Positions 41,936-50,725 of a stretch of DNA of 64,000 nucleotides are shown here, in pieces. Where the stretch lies: assembly GCF_900114735.1 (NCBI RefSeq), contig NZ_FOUA01000002.1:1-64000 (forward strand). The letters run 5' to 3'. Each line of letters starts with the position of its first letter. The stretch's first letter is position 1. The position numbers and the translations under genes were made by a program. This DNA is from Halopseudomonas bauzanensis. GTDB taxonomy: Bacteria > Pseudomonadota > Gammaproteobacteria > Pseudomonadales > Pseudomonadaceae. Under the pieces are notes generated by a model. That model was not told the DNA's origin. It made no database searches and saw only the letters and a list, made by a program, of their open reading frames with translations.

Positions 41936-43339
41936 ATGTCGAAAGCGATCCAACTGATCAACGAATTTGATGTGAAGTGGGTTGATCTGCGCTTCACCGA
42001 TACCAAGGGCAAACAGCAGCATGTCACCATGCCGGCCCGCGACGCCAACGAAGATTTCTTCGAGGATGGCAAGATGTTTGACGGCTCCTCGATCGCCGGC
42101 TGGAAAGGCATTGAAGCGTCCGACATGATTCTGATGCCCGACGACAGCACCGCGGTGCTGGACCCGTTCACCGAAGAGCCGACGCTGATCATCGTCTGCG
42201 ACATCATCGAACCGGCTACCATGCAGCGTTATGAGCGCGACCCGCGCAGTATCGCCCGCCTGGCCGAGGAATACCTGAAGTCCACCGGCATCGGCGACAC
42301 CGCCTTCTTCGGCCCTGAGCCGGAGTTCTTCATCTTTGACGAGGTGAAGTACAAGTCCGATATCTCCGGTTCCATGTTCAAGATCTATTCCGAGCAGGGC
42401 TCGTGGAACACCGACGCCTCCTTCGAGACCGGCAACAAAGGTCACCGCCCCGGCGTCAAGGGTGGCTACTTCCCGGTGCCGCCGTTGGATCATGACCATG
42501 AGATCCGTACCGCCATGTGCAACGCGCTGGAGGAGATGGGCCAGGTAGTGGAAGTTCACCACCACGAAGTGGCTACCGCTGGCCAGAACGAGATCGGCGT
42601 GCAGTTCAATACGCTGGTGGCCAAGGCCGATGAAGTGCAGAACCTGAAATACGTGGTGCACAATGTCGCCGATGCCTACGGCAAGACCGCTACCTTCATG
42701 CCCAAGCCGCTGTACGGTGACAACGGCTCCGGTATGCACGTGCACATCTCGATCAGCAAGGATGGCAAGAACACCTTCTCCGGCGAAGGCTATGCCGGTC
42801 TGTCCGAGACGGCGCTGTACTTCATTGGTGGCATCATCAAGCACGGCAAGGCCCTGAACGCCTTCACCAACCCGTCGACCAACTCCTACAAGCGTCTGGT
42901 CCCGGGTTTCGAAGCACCGGTCATGCTCGCCTATTCGGCCCGTAACCGCAGCGCCTCGATCCGCATCCCGCATGTATCCAGCCCCAAGGCCCGACGCATC
43001 GAAGCCCGCTTCCCGGATCCGGCTGCCAACCCCTACCTGGCCTTCGCCGCGCTGCTGATGGCTGGCCTGGATGGCATTCAGAACAAGATTCACCCCGGCG
43101 ATGCTGCGGACAAGAACCTGTACGACCTGCCCCCGGAGGAAGCCAGCCAGATTCCGCAGGTGTGCGGTAGCCTGAAGGAAGCACTGGAGGCGCTGGACGC
43201 TGACCGCGAGTTCCTGACCAAGGGCAGCGTGTTCACCGACGAGTTCATCGATACCTTCCTGGAGCTGAAATCAGCCGAAGAGCTCAAGGTGCGTACCTTC
43301 GTTCACCCGCTGGAATACGAGCTGTACTACAGCGTCTGA
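41936..43339 (+). CDS. glnA: Glutamine synthetase, type I (adenylylated form)
   Basis: Ammonia assimilation: ATP-dependent conversion of glutamate to glutamine by a dodecamer. The 467 residues include the beta-grasp region ([11 protein letters not shown]), metal ligands in [20 protein letters not shown] and the glutamate flap NRSASIRIP. The adenylylation tyrosine lies in [10 protein letters not shown] (about residue 397), so activity is set by GlnE. Nitrogen control is visible in the sigma54 promoter and NtrC site upstream. A strong terminator follows. ntrBC lies about 10 kb downstream, beyond the glc cluster. Confidence 0.97.
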   Translation: MSKAIQLINEFDVKWVDLRFTDTKGKQQHVTMPARDANEDFFEDGKMFDGSSIAGWKGIEASDMILMPDDSTAVLDPFTEEPTLIIVCDIIEPATMQRYERDPRSIARLAEEYLKSTGIGDTAFFGPEPEFFIFDEVKYKSDISGSMFKIYSEQGSWNTDASFETGNKGHRPGVKGGYFPVPPLDHDHEIRTAMCNALEEMGQVVEVHHHEVATAGQNEIGVQFNTLVAKADEVQNLKYVVHNVADAYGKTATFMPKPLYGDNGSGMHVHISISKDGKNTFSGEGYAGLSETALYFIGGIIKHGKALNAFTNPSTNSYKRLVPGFEAPVMLAYSARNRSASIRIPHVSSPKARRIEARFPDPAANPYLAFAALLMAGLDGIQNKIHPGDAADKNLYDLPPEEASQIPQVCGSLKEALEALDADREFLTKGSVFTDEFIDTFLELKSAEELKVRTFVHPLEYELYYSV

Positions 43340-43357
43340 TCCGCTCTCGCAGTGACG

Positions 43358-43382
43358 AACCCCGGCTTGCCGGGGTTTTCTG
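43358..43382 (+). terminator. Rho-independent terminator of glnA
   Basis: AACCCCGGC-TTG-CCGGGGTT with a following T-rich tract, 18 bases past the glnA stop. Confidence 0.92.
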
Positions 43383-43458
43383 CTTTCTGGCCCGGCGTTT
43401 TTGCTGCGCCAGACGCTCTGACCAGCCAGTCAGCAGCTGCCCGGCCATTCACGCCATC

Positions 43459-43469
43459 TGGTAGGACCA
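43459..43469. promoter_or_regulatory. TGGT-N3-ACCA operator, distal, upstream of the permease
   Basis: TGGTAGGACCA, a perfect dyad of the type bound by FadR-subfamily (FCD) regulators such as PdhR, LldR and GlcC. It lies 213 bases before the permease start. Confidence 0.7.
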
Positions 43470-43562
43470 GTTTGACTGTGACCCTCGAAAAAGCATGACC
43501 AACTCGTCAACTCATGGCCCACAAGGGGTCTCCCGCCCGCCCTCTCCTGGGGAATAAATTAC

Positions 43563-43573
43563 TGGTCTGACCA
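43563..43573. promoter_or_regulatory. TGGT-N3-ACCA operator, proximal, upstream of the permease
   Basis: TGGTCTGACCA, a second perfect dyad, 108 bases before the permease ATG. The intergenic region from the glnA terminator to 43681 contains no gene. These two operators are its only recognisable elements. Confidence 0.75.
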
Positions 43574-43681
43574 TTGAGATAACATCTGGACCTGTCCGAT
43601 CGGTGATAGCAATATCCCATCCGACCGAGCTATGCTGCAGTTGCTGCGCATTCCTCATAAAAAAAACAAAGGAAATTCCAG

Positions 43682-45400
43682 ATGAGCCAAACTCTTTTGT
43701 CTCTGCTTGCATTCTTTCCTCTGGTTCTCGCGGGGGTCCTGCTGGTCGGGTTCCGTTGGCCGGCGAAATATGCAATGCCTGTCGTCTTCATCGTTACCGT
43801 CGCCATTGCCCTGCTCGCCTGGGATATGACGTGGGTACGGGTCGTCGCTTCCAGTCTTCAGGGATTGGTTCTGACGGCTTCCATCCTCTGGATCATCTTC
43901 GGTGCGATTCTACTGCTCAACACACTGAAGCATTCGGGCGGCATCCTCGCCATCCGCAAGGGCTTCTCGGGCATCAGCCCGGACCGTCGCGTGCAGGCGA
44001 TCATCGTCACCTGGCTGTTCGGCTGCTTCATTGAAGGCGCCTCCGGCTTTGGTACTCCGGCTGCGGTCGCCGCACCACTGATGGTGGCGCTGGGCTTCCC
44101 GGCCGTTGCTGCGGTGGTAGTCGGTATGATCGTGCAATCCTCGCCGGTGTCCTTCGGTGCGGTGGGCACGCCGATGATTGTTGGTGTCGGCGCGGGCCTG
44201 GATCAAGCCGGTATCGGTGCCAGCCTGGCTACTGTCGGCTCTGACTGGCCGACCTTCTTCCAGTTGATCGTTTCCAAGGTCGCCATCACGCATGCCCTGC
44301 TCGGCCTGCTGATGCCGCTGATCATGGTCATGATCCTGACCCGCTTCTTCGGCGCAAACCGCTCCTGGAAAGAAGGTCTGGCGGTTGCTCCCTTCGCCCT
44401 CTTTGCCGCGGTGTCTTTCTCCGTTCCCTACGCGCTGGCCGGGGTGTTTCTCGGACCGGAGTTCCCCTCCATCATCGGCGGCCTCGTCGGTCTGGCGATT
44501 GTGGTGCCCGCTGCCAAGGCCGGCTTCCTGATGCCCAAGGAAACCTGGGACTTCGCCGATCCGAAGGACTGGCCCGCTGACTGGATGGGCAGTGTCGAAA
44601 TGAAGCTGGATGATGTGGCCGGCAAGCGACCGATCGCCATCTGGATGGCCTGGCTGCCCTATGTGCTGCTGGCGGCGACGCTGGTGCTGTCGCGCACCAA
44701 CGACACCCTCAAGGGCCTGCTCAACAGCCTGAGCTTCAAGTTCACCGATATCATGGGTGAAGCGGGTCTGTCCGCCAGCCTGGAGCCGCTGTATCTGCCT
44801 GGTGGCATCCTGGTGTTCGTGGTGCTGGTCACCGCCCTGGTGCATCGGATGTCGTTCACCGAGTTCAAGCGCTCGCTGGGCGAGTCTACCAACACCATCA
44901 TTGGCGCCGGCTTCGTGTTGATCTTCACCATTCCCATGGTGCGTATCCTGATCAACTCGGGAGTCAACCTGTCCGACCTGCCCTCCATGCCGGTGGCCAT
45001 GGCCAATGCCGTCGCCAACGCGGTGGGTGATGTCTACCCGCTGTTCGCCCCGACGGTAGGTGCGCTGGGTGCGTTCATCGCCGGTTCCAACACCGCCTCC
45101 AACCTGATGCTCTCGCAGTTCCAGTTCAATACCGCTGAGCTGCTGGGCATCTCCGGCGCCATGATCGTTGCGGGGCAATCGGTGGGTGCGGCTGCGGGTA
45201 ACATGATTGCCATCCACAACGTGGTAGCGGCATCGGCCACCGTCGGCCTGCTCGGACGTGAGGGCGTTACCCTGCGCAAGACCTTGCTGCCAACTATCTA
45301 TTACGTCACCTTTGCCGGCCTGCTGATGATGCTGGCGATCTACGTGCTAGGTATCAGCGATCCGCTGAACGCAGCGGGAATCACCACCACAGGTAGCTGA
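43682..45400 (+). CDS. LctP-family permease, probable glycolate/lactate transporter
   Basis: A 572-residue inner-membrane protein of the L-lactate permease family with about 12-14 helices. Conserved parts are [37 protein letters not shown] and the late [14 protein letters not shown]-type segment. In E. coli the family includes both LldP and GlcA. Its place beside glcC and glcDEFGB, and the shared TGGT-N3-ACCA operators, favour glycolate uptake (GlcA role). The ATG at 43682 follows AAAGGAAA. Expected control: activation by GlcC with glycolate. Confidence 0.85.
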   Translation: MSQTLLSLLAFFPLVLAGVLLVGFRWPAKYAMPVVFIVTVAIALLAWDMTWVRVVASSLQGLVLTASILWIIFGAILLLNTLKHSGGILAIRKGFSGISPDRRVQAIIVTWLFGCFIEGASGFGTPAAVAAPLMVALGFPAVAAVVVGMIVQSSPVSFGAVGTPMIVGVGAGLDQAGIGASLATVGSDWPTFFQLIVSKVAITHALLGLLMPLIMVMILTRFFGANRSWKEGLAVAPFALFAAVSFSVPYALAGVFLGPEFPSIIGGLVGLAIVVPAAKAGFLMPKETWDFADPKDWPADWMGSVEMKLDDVAGKRPIAIWMAWLPYVLLAATLVLSRTNDTLKGLLNSLSFKFTDIMGEAGLSASLEPLYLPGGILVFVVLVTALVHRMSFTEFKRSLGESTNTIIGAGFVLIFTIPMVRILINSGVNLSDLPSMPVAMANAVANAVGDVYPLFAPTVGALGAFIAGSNTASNLMLSQFQFNTAELLGISGAMIVAGQSVGAAAGNMIAIHNVVAASATVGLLGREGVTLRKTLLPTIYYVTFAGLLMMLAIYVLGISDPLNAAGITTTGS

Positions 45401-45415
45401 TTCCCCAGTGCGGAT

Positions 45416-45451
45416 AAAAGGGCGGCGCACTGATGTGCACCGCCCTTTTTT
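45416..45451. terminator. Bidirectional terminator between permease and glcC
   Basis: AAAAGGGCGGCGCAC and GTGCACCGCCCTTTT pair almost perfectly around TGAT, with A and T runs outside both arms. It serves the convergent permease and glcC genes. Confidence 0.92.
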
Positions 45452-46220
45452 ATTGCCAGCCCTCCAGGCGCAAGGTTGCCCGCTCCAGTCGCTGGCCTTC
45501 GTTTTCGATATCCCGCAGGTTGTCTCGAATACTGTGAATATGATCCATCGCCGCGCGCTTGGCCTGGGTCGGCAAGCGCTCCATCACCGCGTGGTAGAGC
45601 CGGGCATGCTGGCGATCCAACTGCCGCTTGTGCGTCGGCCGGTGGTAGAGGTTCTGCACCGAGGCGAACACCGAGCCCAGCAACAACTTGGTCAGCGACT
45701 GCAGGGTATGCACCAGCACCGGGTTATGCGAGGCGTCGCAGATCGCCAGGTGAAAGGCGTGGTCCAGGTGCGCCAGGGTTTCCGGGTCCCGCGCCGGGCC
45801 GCCGGTATGGGCGGCGACCATTTCATCATAGCGCCGCTGGATCAATACAAAATCGGCATCGGTGCCGCGCAGCGCCGCCAGCCGCGCCGACTCGCCTTCG
45901 AGCAGGGCGCGCACCTCAAGCAGATCGAACAGCGTCCGTGGGTGATTGTTGAACAGGTGCATCATCGGCGTCTCATCCCGATTGCCCATCAGGCTGGCAA
46001 CGTAAGAGCCGCGTCCCTGGGAGGTCTTGATCAGCCCCCTGCCGCGCAGTACCTTCAGCCCTTCACGCAGGGCGCTGCGGGAAATGCCCAGCTTCTCGCA
46101 CTGCTGCCGCTCGGATGGCAGCATCTGGCCCATTTTCAGCACACCGTCCGCGATCAGCTTCTCGATACGGTCAGCAACCACATCGCCCACCTGGCGACGC
46201 TCCGAAGCATTTTCAACCAT
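45450..46220 (-). CDS. glcC: Glycolate-responsive GntR/FCD regulator GlcC
   Basis: A 256-residue FadR-subfamily regulator. The GntR winged helix (about 8-75) has MLPSERQQCEKLGISRSALREGL. The C-terminal FCD ligand domain holds the metal-binding pattern around LDHAFHLAICDASHN and HRPTHKRQLDRQHARLYHAV. It aligns closely along its length with E. coli GlcC (FDLLEVRALLEGESARLAA, LTKLLLGSVFASVQNLYHRP). The ATG at 46220 follows GGTGAGG, and the earlier ATG at 46250 would overlap an operator. Divergent from glcD. Confidence 0.92.
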   Translation of the reverse strand: MVENASERRQVGDVVADRIEKLIADGVLKMGQMLPSERQQCEKLGISRSALREGLKVLRGRGLIKTSQGRGSYVASLMGNRDETPMMHLFNNHPRTLFDLLEVRALLEGESARLAALRGTDADFVLIQRRYDEMVAAHTGGPARDPETLAHLDHAFHLAICDASHNPVLVHTLQSLTKLLLGSVFASVQNLYHRPTHKRQLDRQHARLYHAVMERLPTQAKRAAMDHIHSIRDNLRDIENEGQRLERATLRLEGWQ

Positions 46221-46243
46221 GACCTCACCCTTCTTGGCAAAAC

Positions 46244-46254
46244 TGGTCATACCA
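46244..46254. promoter_or_regulatory. TGGT-N3-ACCA operator upstream of glcC
   Basis: TGGTCATACCA, 24 bases before the glcC start; a likely autoregulatory GlcC site. Confidence 0.7.
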
Positions 46255-46352
46255 GAGTAAGGATGGCGCGTTTACAAATCCACTATATTTTTGTGATTGC
46301 CTGTATCTCACGCGCCATGGCAAACAAAATCAGCAATATGAACGCAACAAAC

Positions 46353-46363
46353 TGGTCCGACCA
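46353..46363. promoter_or_regulatory. TGGT-N3-ACCA operator upstream of glcD
   Basis: TGGTCCGACCA, about 94 bases before the glcD start; probable GlcC activation site for glcDEFGB. Confidence 0.75.
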
Positions 46364-46456
46364 GCTGGTTTTAGGCTGGACGTCGGCCGCCCAAAGCAGC
46401 AGTATTCGAAGCCAGAAGTGGGTCCCAAGACCATCGATAACAAACAGGTGATATCC

Positions 46457-47956
46457 GTGAACCTTCTCTATGATGAAAAGCTCGACGGTCCTCTGCCTCC
46501 CGTAGACAAGGCGGGATTGATCAACGAGCTGCGCCAGACACTGCCTGATCTGGAACTGCTGCACGAACGTGAAGACCTGCAGCCCTACGAATGCGATGGG
46601 CTGTCGGCCTACCGCGTCATGCCCCTGCTGGTGGTGATGCCCGAGACCGTTGAGCAGATCGAGACCTTCATGAAGATCTGTCATCAGCGCCAGGTCCCGG
46701 TCGTGGCCCGTGGTGCCGGTACCGGCCTGTCAGGTGGCGCCCTGCCGCTGGAAGGCGGTGTGCTGCTGGTGCTCGCGCGCCTGAAGAACATTCTCGAGGT
46801 CAATCCCGAGGGCCGTTTCGCGCGGGTTCAGCCCGGCGTGCGCAATCTGGCGATCTCCGAAGCCGCCGCGCCCTATCAGCTGTACTACGCCCCCGATCCG
46901 TCGTCGCAGATTGCTTGTTCGATCGGCGGCAATGTGGCCGAGAATGCCGGCGGTGTACATTGCCTGAAATACGGGCTGACCGTACACAACCTGCTGAAAG
47001 TGGAGATTGTCACTGTTGAGGGCGAGCGCATGACGCTCGGTTCCGACGCACTGGACAGCCCCGGCTTTGACCTGATGGCACTGTTTACCGGCTCCGAAGG
47101 CATGCTCGGCATCGTCGTCGAGGTCACCGTCAAGCTGCTGCCGCGGCCCCAGGTCGCCAAGGTATTGATGGCCAGCTTCGATGACGTGGGCAAGGCCGGC
47201 AAGGCTGTGGGTGACATCATTTCCGCCGGCATCATCCCCGGCGGGCTGGAGATGATGGACAACCTGGCCATCCGCGCGGCCGAGGATTTCATCCACGCCG
47301 GCTATCCGGTGGAGGCTGAAGCCATTCTGCTGTGCGAGCTTGATGGCGTCGAAGCCGATGTTGCCGATGAATGCGAGCGGGTGCGCCAGGTGCTGGAGAA
47401 CAGCGGCGCGACCGCTATCAGCCAGGCCAAGGATGACGCCGAACGCGCGCTGTTCTGGGCCGGGCGCAAGAATGCCTTCCCGGCGGTGGGTCGCATTTCG
47501 CCGGACTACTACTGCATGGACGGTACCATTCCGCGCCGCGAACTGCCCAAGGTGCTGCAGGGCATTGCCGACCTGTCCGCCGAGTACGGCCTGCGCGTGG
47601 CCAACGTGTTCCATGCCGGTGACGGCAACATGCACCCGCTGATCCTGTTCGATGCCAACCAGGAAGGCGAGCTGGAGCGCGCCGAAGCGGTCGGCGGCAA
47701 GATCCTCGAACTCTGCGTCGCCGTGGGAGGCTCGATCACCGGGGAGCATGGCGTCGGCCGGGAGAAGATCAACCAGATGTGCTCGCAGTTCAACGATGAC
47801 GAGCTACTGACCTTCCATGCGGTGAAGGCCGCGTTCGATCCCGATGGCCTGCTCAACCCGGGCAAGAACATCCCAACACTGAACCGCTGCGCCGAATTCG
47901 GTGCCATGCATATCCATAATGGCGAGTTGCCCTTCCCTGAACTGGAGCGTTTCTGA
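46457..47956 (+). CDS. glcD: Glycolate oxidase subunit GlcD (FAD-linked)
   Basis: Catalytic FAD subunit of the membrane-associated glycolate oxidase, which oxidises glycolate to glyoxylate. The 499 residues contain the PCMH FAD-binding domain (VVARGAGTGLSGGALPLEGG, SIGGNVAENAGGVHCLKYG) and the C-terminal FAD-oxidase domain with HAGDGNMHP and TGEHGVGREK. The GTG at 46457 is the start: an AGGTG site precedes it and the protein then begins VNLLYDEKLDG as in other GlcD. Its TGA overlaps the glcE ATG (TGATG). Confidence 0.95.
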   Translation: MNLLYDEKLDGPLPPVDKAGLINELRQTLPDLELLHEREDLQPYECDGLSAYRVMPLLVVMPETVEQIETFMKICHQRQVPVVARGAGTGLSGGALPLEGGVLLVLARLKNILEVNPEGRFARVQPGVRNLAISEAAAPYQLYYAPDPSSQIACSIGGNVAENAGGVHCLKYGLTVHNLLKVEIVTVEGERMTLGSDALDSPGFDLMALFTGSEGMLGIVVEVTVKLLPRPQVAKVLMASFDDVGKAGKAVGDIISAGIIPGGLEMMDNLAIRAAEDFIHAGYPVEAEAILLCELDGVEADVADECERVRQVLENSGATAISQAKDDAERALFWAGRKNAFPAVGRISPDYYCMDGTIPRRELPKVLQGIADLSAEYGLRVANVFHAGDGNMHPLILFDANQEGELERAEAVGGKILELCVAVGGSITGEHGVGREKINQMCSQFNDDELLTFHAVKAAFDPDGLLNPGKNIPTLNRCAEFGAMHIHNGELPFPELERF

Positions 47957-49050
47957 TGTCGGCCCAACACGAACATGCCCATCGCCCTGGCGAACGCGCC
48001 GCGTCGGCCAGTGAACAGCAGCTGCAGCAGCAGGTGCTCGATGCTCTGCACAGCAACACCCCGCTGGCGATCCAGGGCGCCAACAGCAAAGCCTTTCTCG
48101 GCCGCCCGGTCGATGGCCAGGTGCTGGATACCCGGGGCCACAGCGGCATCGTCAACTACGATCCCACCGAATTGGTGGTGACCGTACGCAGTGGCACTCC
48201 GCTGGTCGAGCTGCTTGCCGCGCTGGATGATCAAGGCCAGACATTGACCTGCGAGCCGCCGACCTTCAACGGCCAGGCGACGGTGGGTGGCATGATCGCT
48301 GCCGGCCTGTCCGGCCCGCGCCGCCCCTGGTCTGGCGCAGTACGCGACCTGGTGCTCGGCACCCGCGTCATCACCGGTCATGGCAAGCTGCTGCGTTTTG
48401 GTGGTGAAGTCATGAAGAACGTGGCGGGTTATGACCTGTCCCGCCTGATGGCCGCCAGTTTCGGTCAGCTCGGGGTCATTACCGAGGTGTCCATGAAGGT
48501 GCTACCCAAGCCGGTCAGCAGCCATCACCTGCGTCTGGAGCTGCCCGTCGAGAGGGCGCTGCTGAAGCTCGCCGAATGGGGCCAGCAGCCGATTCCGATC
48601 ACTGCTGCCAGCTACCTGGACGGTCATCTGCATCTGCGCCTGGAAGGCGGCGTGGGTTCGGTGCGCTCAGCCGCCGACCGTATCGGTGGCGAGGAACTGG
48701 ATGCCGGTTTCTGGACCCAGCTCAATGAACAGCAACTGGACTTCTTCCAGGACCCACGGCCGCTGTGGCGCCTGTCGCTGCCACCGCTGACGGCGGAACT
48801 GGAGCTGCCCGGCGCCAGCCTGCTCGACTGGGCCGGTGCCCAGCGCTGGTTGAAGTCCGACGCCGCTGCCGAGGAACTCCAGGCACTGGCCAGCCGTCAC
48901 GGCGGTCATGCCACCTGTTACCGCGCCGGCGTCACAGATAGCCCGTTCCAGCCCCTGACACCGCTGCTGCAACGCTATCACCGCCAACTGAAGAAGCAGC
49001 TCGATCCTCAGGGCCTGTTCAACCCCGGCCGGATGTATCCCGGGCTCTGA
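47956..49050 (+). CDS. glcE: Glycolate oxidase subunit GlcE (FAD-binding)
   Basis: Second flavin-binding subunit, 364 residues. It has only a PCMH-type FAD domain with IQGANSKAFLGRP, EPPTFNGQATVGGMIAAGLSG and FGGEVMKNVAGYDLSRL. It ends with LDPQGLFNPGRMYPGL, the FAD-oxidase tail signature. Translationally coupled to glcD. Needed with GlcD and GlcF for activity. Confidence 0.95.
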   Translation: MSAQHEHAHRPGERAASASEQQLQQQVLDALHSNTPLAIQGANSKAFLGRPVDGQVLDTRGHSGIVNYDPTELVVTVRSGTPLVELLAALDDQGQTLTCEPPTFNGQATVGGMIAAGLSGPRRPWSGAVRDLVLGTRVITGHGKLLRFGGEVMKNVAGYDLSRLMAASFGQLGVITEVSMKVLPKPVSSHHLRLELPVERALLKLAEWGQQPIPITAASYLDGHLHLRLEGGVGSVRSAADRIGGEELDAGFWTQLNEQQLDFFQDPRPLWRLSLPPLTAELELPGASLLDWAGAQRWLKSDAAAEELQALASRHGGHATCYRAGVTDSPFQPLTPLLQRYHRQLKKQLDPQGLFNPGRMYPGL

Positions 49051-49068
49051 GACTGAAGAGGTAACATC

Positions 49069-50286
49069 ATGCAAACCAATCTCACTGAAAAGGCGCGCAA
49101 GCTGCCGCGCGCCGAAGAGGCAGAAAGCATTCTGCGCTCCTGCGTGCATTGCGGCTTCTGCAATGCGACCTGCCCGACCTATCAGTTGCTCGGCGACGAG
49201 CGCGACGGTCCCCGCGGGCGTATCTACCTGATCAAGGCATTTCTCGAAGGCGAAGCCACTACCCGGGAAACCCAGCTGCACCTGGACCAGTGCCTGAGCT
49301 GCCGCAACTGCGAAACCACCTGCCCGTCGGGGGTGAAGTATCACAACCTGCTGGATATCGGCCGCGAAGCCATGGCCAGCGAGATCGAACGTCCGCTGCA
49401 ACAGCGCATGCTGCGCTCGGCGCTGCGCCATGTGGTGCCCAACCCGGTGATCTTCAACCCGCTGCTCAAGGCCGGCCAGGCAGTCCGCACCTTCATGCCA
49501 GCGGCGGTCAAGGACAAGATTCCGGCCAAACTGGCTCCAGGCAAGCCGCGCCCGGCCCCGCGCCATGCCCGTCACGTGCTGATCCTCGAAGGCTGCGCCC
49601 AGCAGGGCCTGTCGCCCAACACCAACGCCGCCACGGCACGCGTGCTGGACCGGCTGGGTATTTCCATCAAGCCGATCAGCGAGGCCGGCTGCTGTGGCGC
49701 GGTGGACTACCATCTGGATGCCCAGCAAGCCGGGCTCGACCGCGCGCGGCGGAACATCGACGCGTGGTGGCCAGCCGTCGAGAATGGCGCCGAGGCGATC
49801 ATCCAGACCGCCAGCGGCTGTGGTGCCTTCGTCAAGGAATACGCCCACCTGCTGCGCGATGATCCGGCCTATGCCGAAAAGGCGCGCAAGATCAGCGCCC
49901 TGGCGCTGGATCTGGTCGAAGTGCTGGAGAAGGAAGATCTGCAACCGCTGCAGGTCAAGGCCACGCAGACCCTGGCCTTCCACTGCCCCTGTACTTTGCA
50001 GCATGCCCAGAAATTGGGCGGGCGCGTGGAACCGATCCTGCGCAAGCTGGGTTTCAGCCTGACGCCGGTAGCCGATGCGCATCTGTGCTGCGGCTCGGCC
50101 GGCAGCTACTCTATTACCCAGCCGGTACTGGCCAAGCAGCTGCGCGACAATAAACTGAACGCGCTGGAAGCCGGCAAACCCGATACTATCGTCACTGCCA
50201 ATATCGGCTGCCAGACCCATCTGGGCTCGGCCAACCGAACCCCCGTGCGCCATTGGATCGAAGTCGTCGAAGACGCAATCAACTGA
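49069..50286 (+). CDS. glcF: Glycolate oxidase iron-sulfur subunit GlcF
   Basis: A 405-residue electron-transfer subunit. Two 4Fe-4S motifs (CVHCGFCNATCPTYQ and CLSCRNCETTCPSG) lie within the first 100 residues, followed by two CCG-type cysteine-rich repeats (EAGCCGAVDYHL and LCCGSAGSYS) as in heterodisulfide-reductase-like proteins. It passes electrons from GlcDE to the quinone pool. Starts 19 bases after glcE. Confidence 0.95.
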   Translation: MQTNLTEKARKLPRAEEAESILRSCVHCGFCNATCPTYQLLGDERDGPRGRIYLIKAFLEGEATTRETQLHLDQCLSCRNCETTCPSGVKYHNLLDIGREAMASEIERPLQQRMLRSALRHVVPNPVIFNPLLKAGQAVRTFMPAAVKDKIPAKLAPGKPRPAPRHARHVLILEGCAQQGLSPNTNAATARVLDRLGISIKPISEAGCCGAVDYHLDAQQAGLDRARRNIDAWWPAVENGAEAIIQTASGCGAFVKEYAHLLRDDPAYAEKARKISALALDLVEVLEKEDLQPLQVKATQTLAFHCPCTLQHAQKLGGRVEPILRKLGFSLTPVADAHLCCGSAGSYSITQPVLAKQLRDNKLNALEAGKPDTIVTANIGCQTHLGSANRTPVRHWIEVVEDAIN

Positions 50287-50305
50287 CCTCCCAGGAGATA
50301 ACAAG

Positions 50306-50707
50306 ATGCTGAGCAAACCCGTACTGACCCTCGAAGAAGCCAACCGTATGATCGACGCGGCCTTCGCTGAAGCGGACCAGAATGAATGGAAGGTCACCGT
50401 CGCCGTGGTCGATGACGGCGGCCATATCCTGGCCATGCGCCGGATGGATGGCTGCGCGCCAATCGCTTCCTACATCGCACCGCAGAAAGCCCGCAGCGCT
50501 GCTCTGGGTCGCCGCGACACCAGTGAATTCGAAGCCATGATCAATGGCGGCCGTACTGCCTTCCTGTCCGCTCCGGAAGTGTCCGGCCTGCTCGAAGGTG
50601 GCGTGCCGCTGAAGGTCGAAGGTCAGGTTGTTGCCGCCATCGGCGTTTCCGGTGTCAAACCGGATCAGGATGCCCAGGTCGCCAAGGCCGGCATCGCCGC
50701 ACTGTAA
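50306..50707 (+). CDS. glcG: GlcG/HbpS-family protein
   Basis: A 133-residue small alpha/beta protein of the GlcG/HbpS family (VTVAVVDDGGHILAMRRMDG, IAPQKARSAALGRRDT, GGVPLKVEGQVVAAIGVSG). HbpS relatives bind haem, and GlcG's role in glycolate use is not known. Unlike secreted HbpS it has no signal peptide. An AGGAG site precedes the ATG. It is the fourth gene of the glc operon. Confidence 0.9.
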   Translation: MLSKPVLTLEEANRMIDAAFAEADQNEWKVTVAVVDDGGHILAMRRMDGCAPIASYIAPQKARSAALGRRDTSEFEAMINGGRTAFLSAPEVSGLLEGGVPLKVEGQVVAAIGVSGVKPDQDAQVAKAGIAAL

Positions 50708-50725
50708 TCCGAGGAGGATCCTGAC

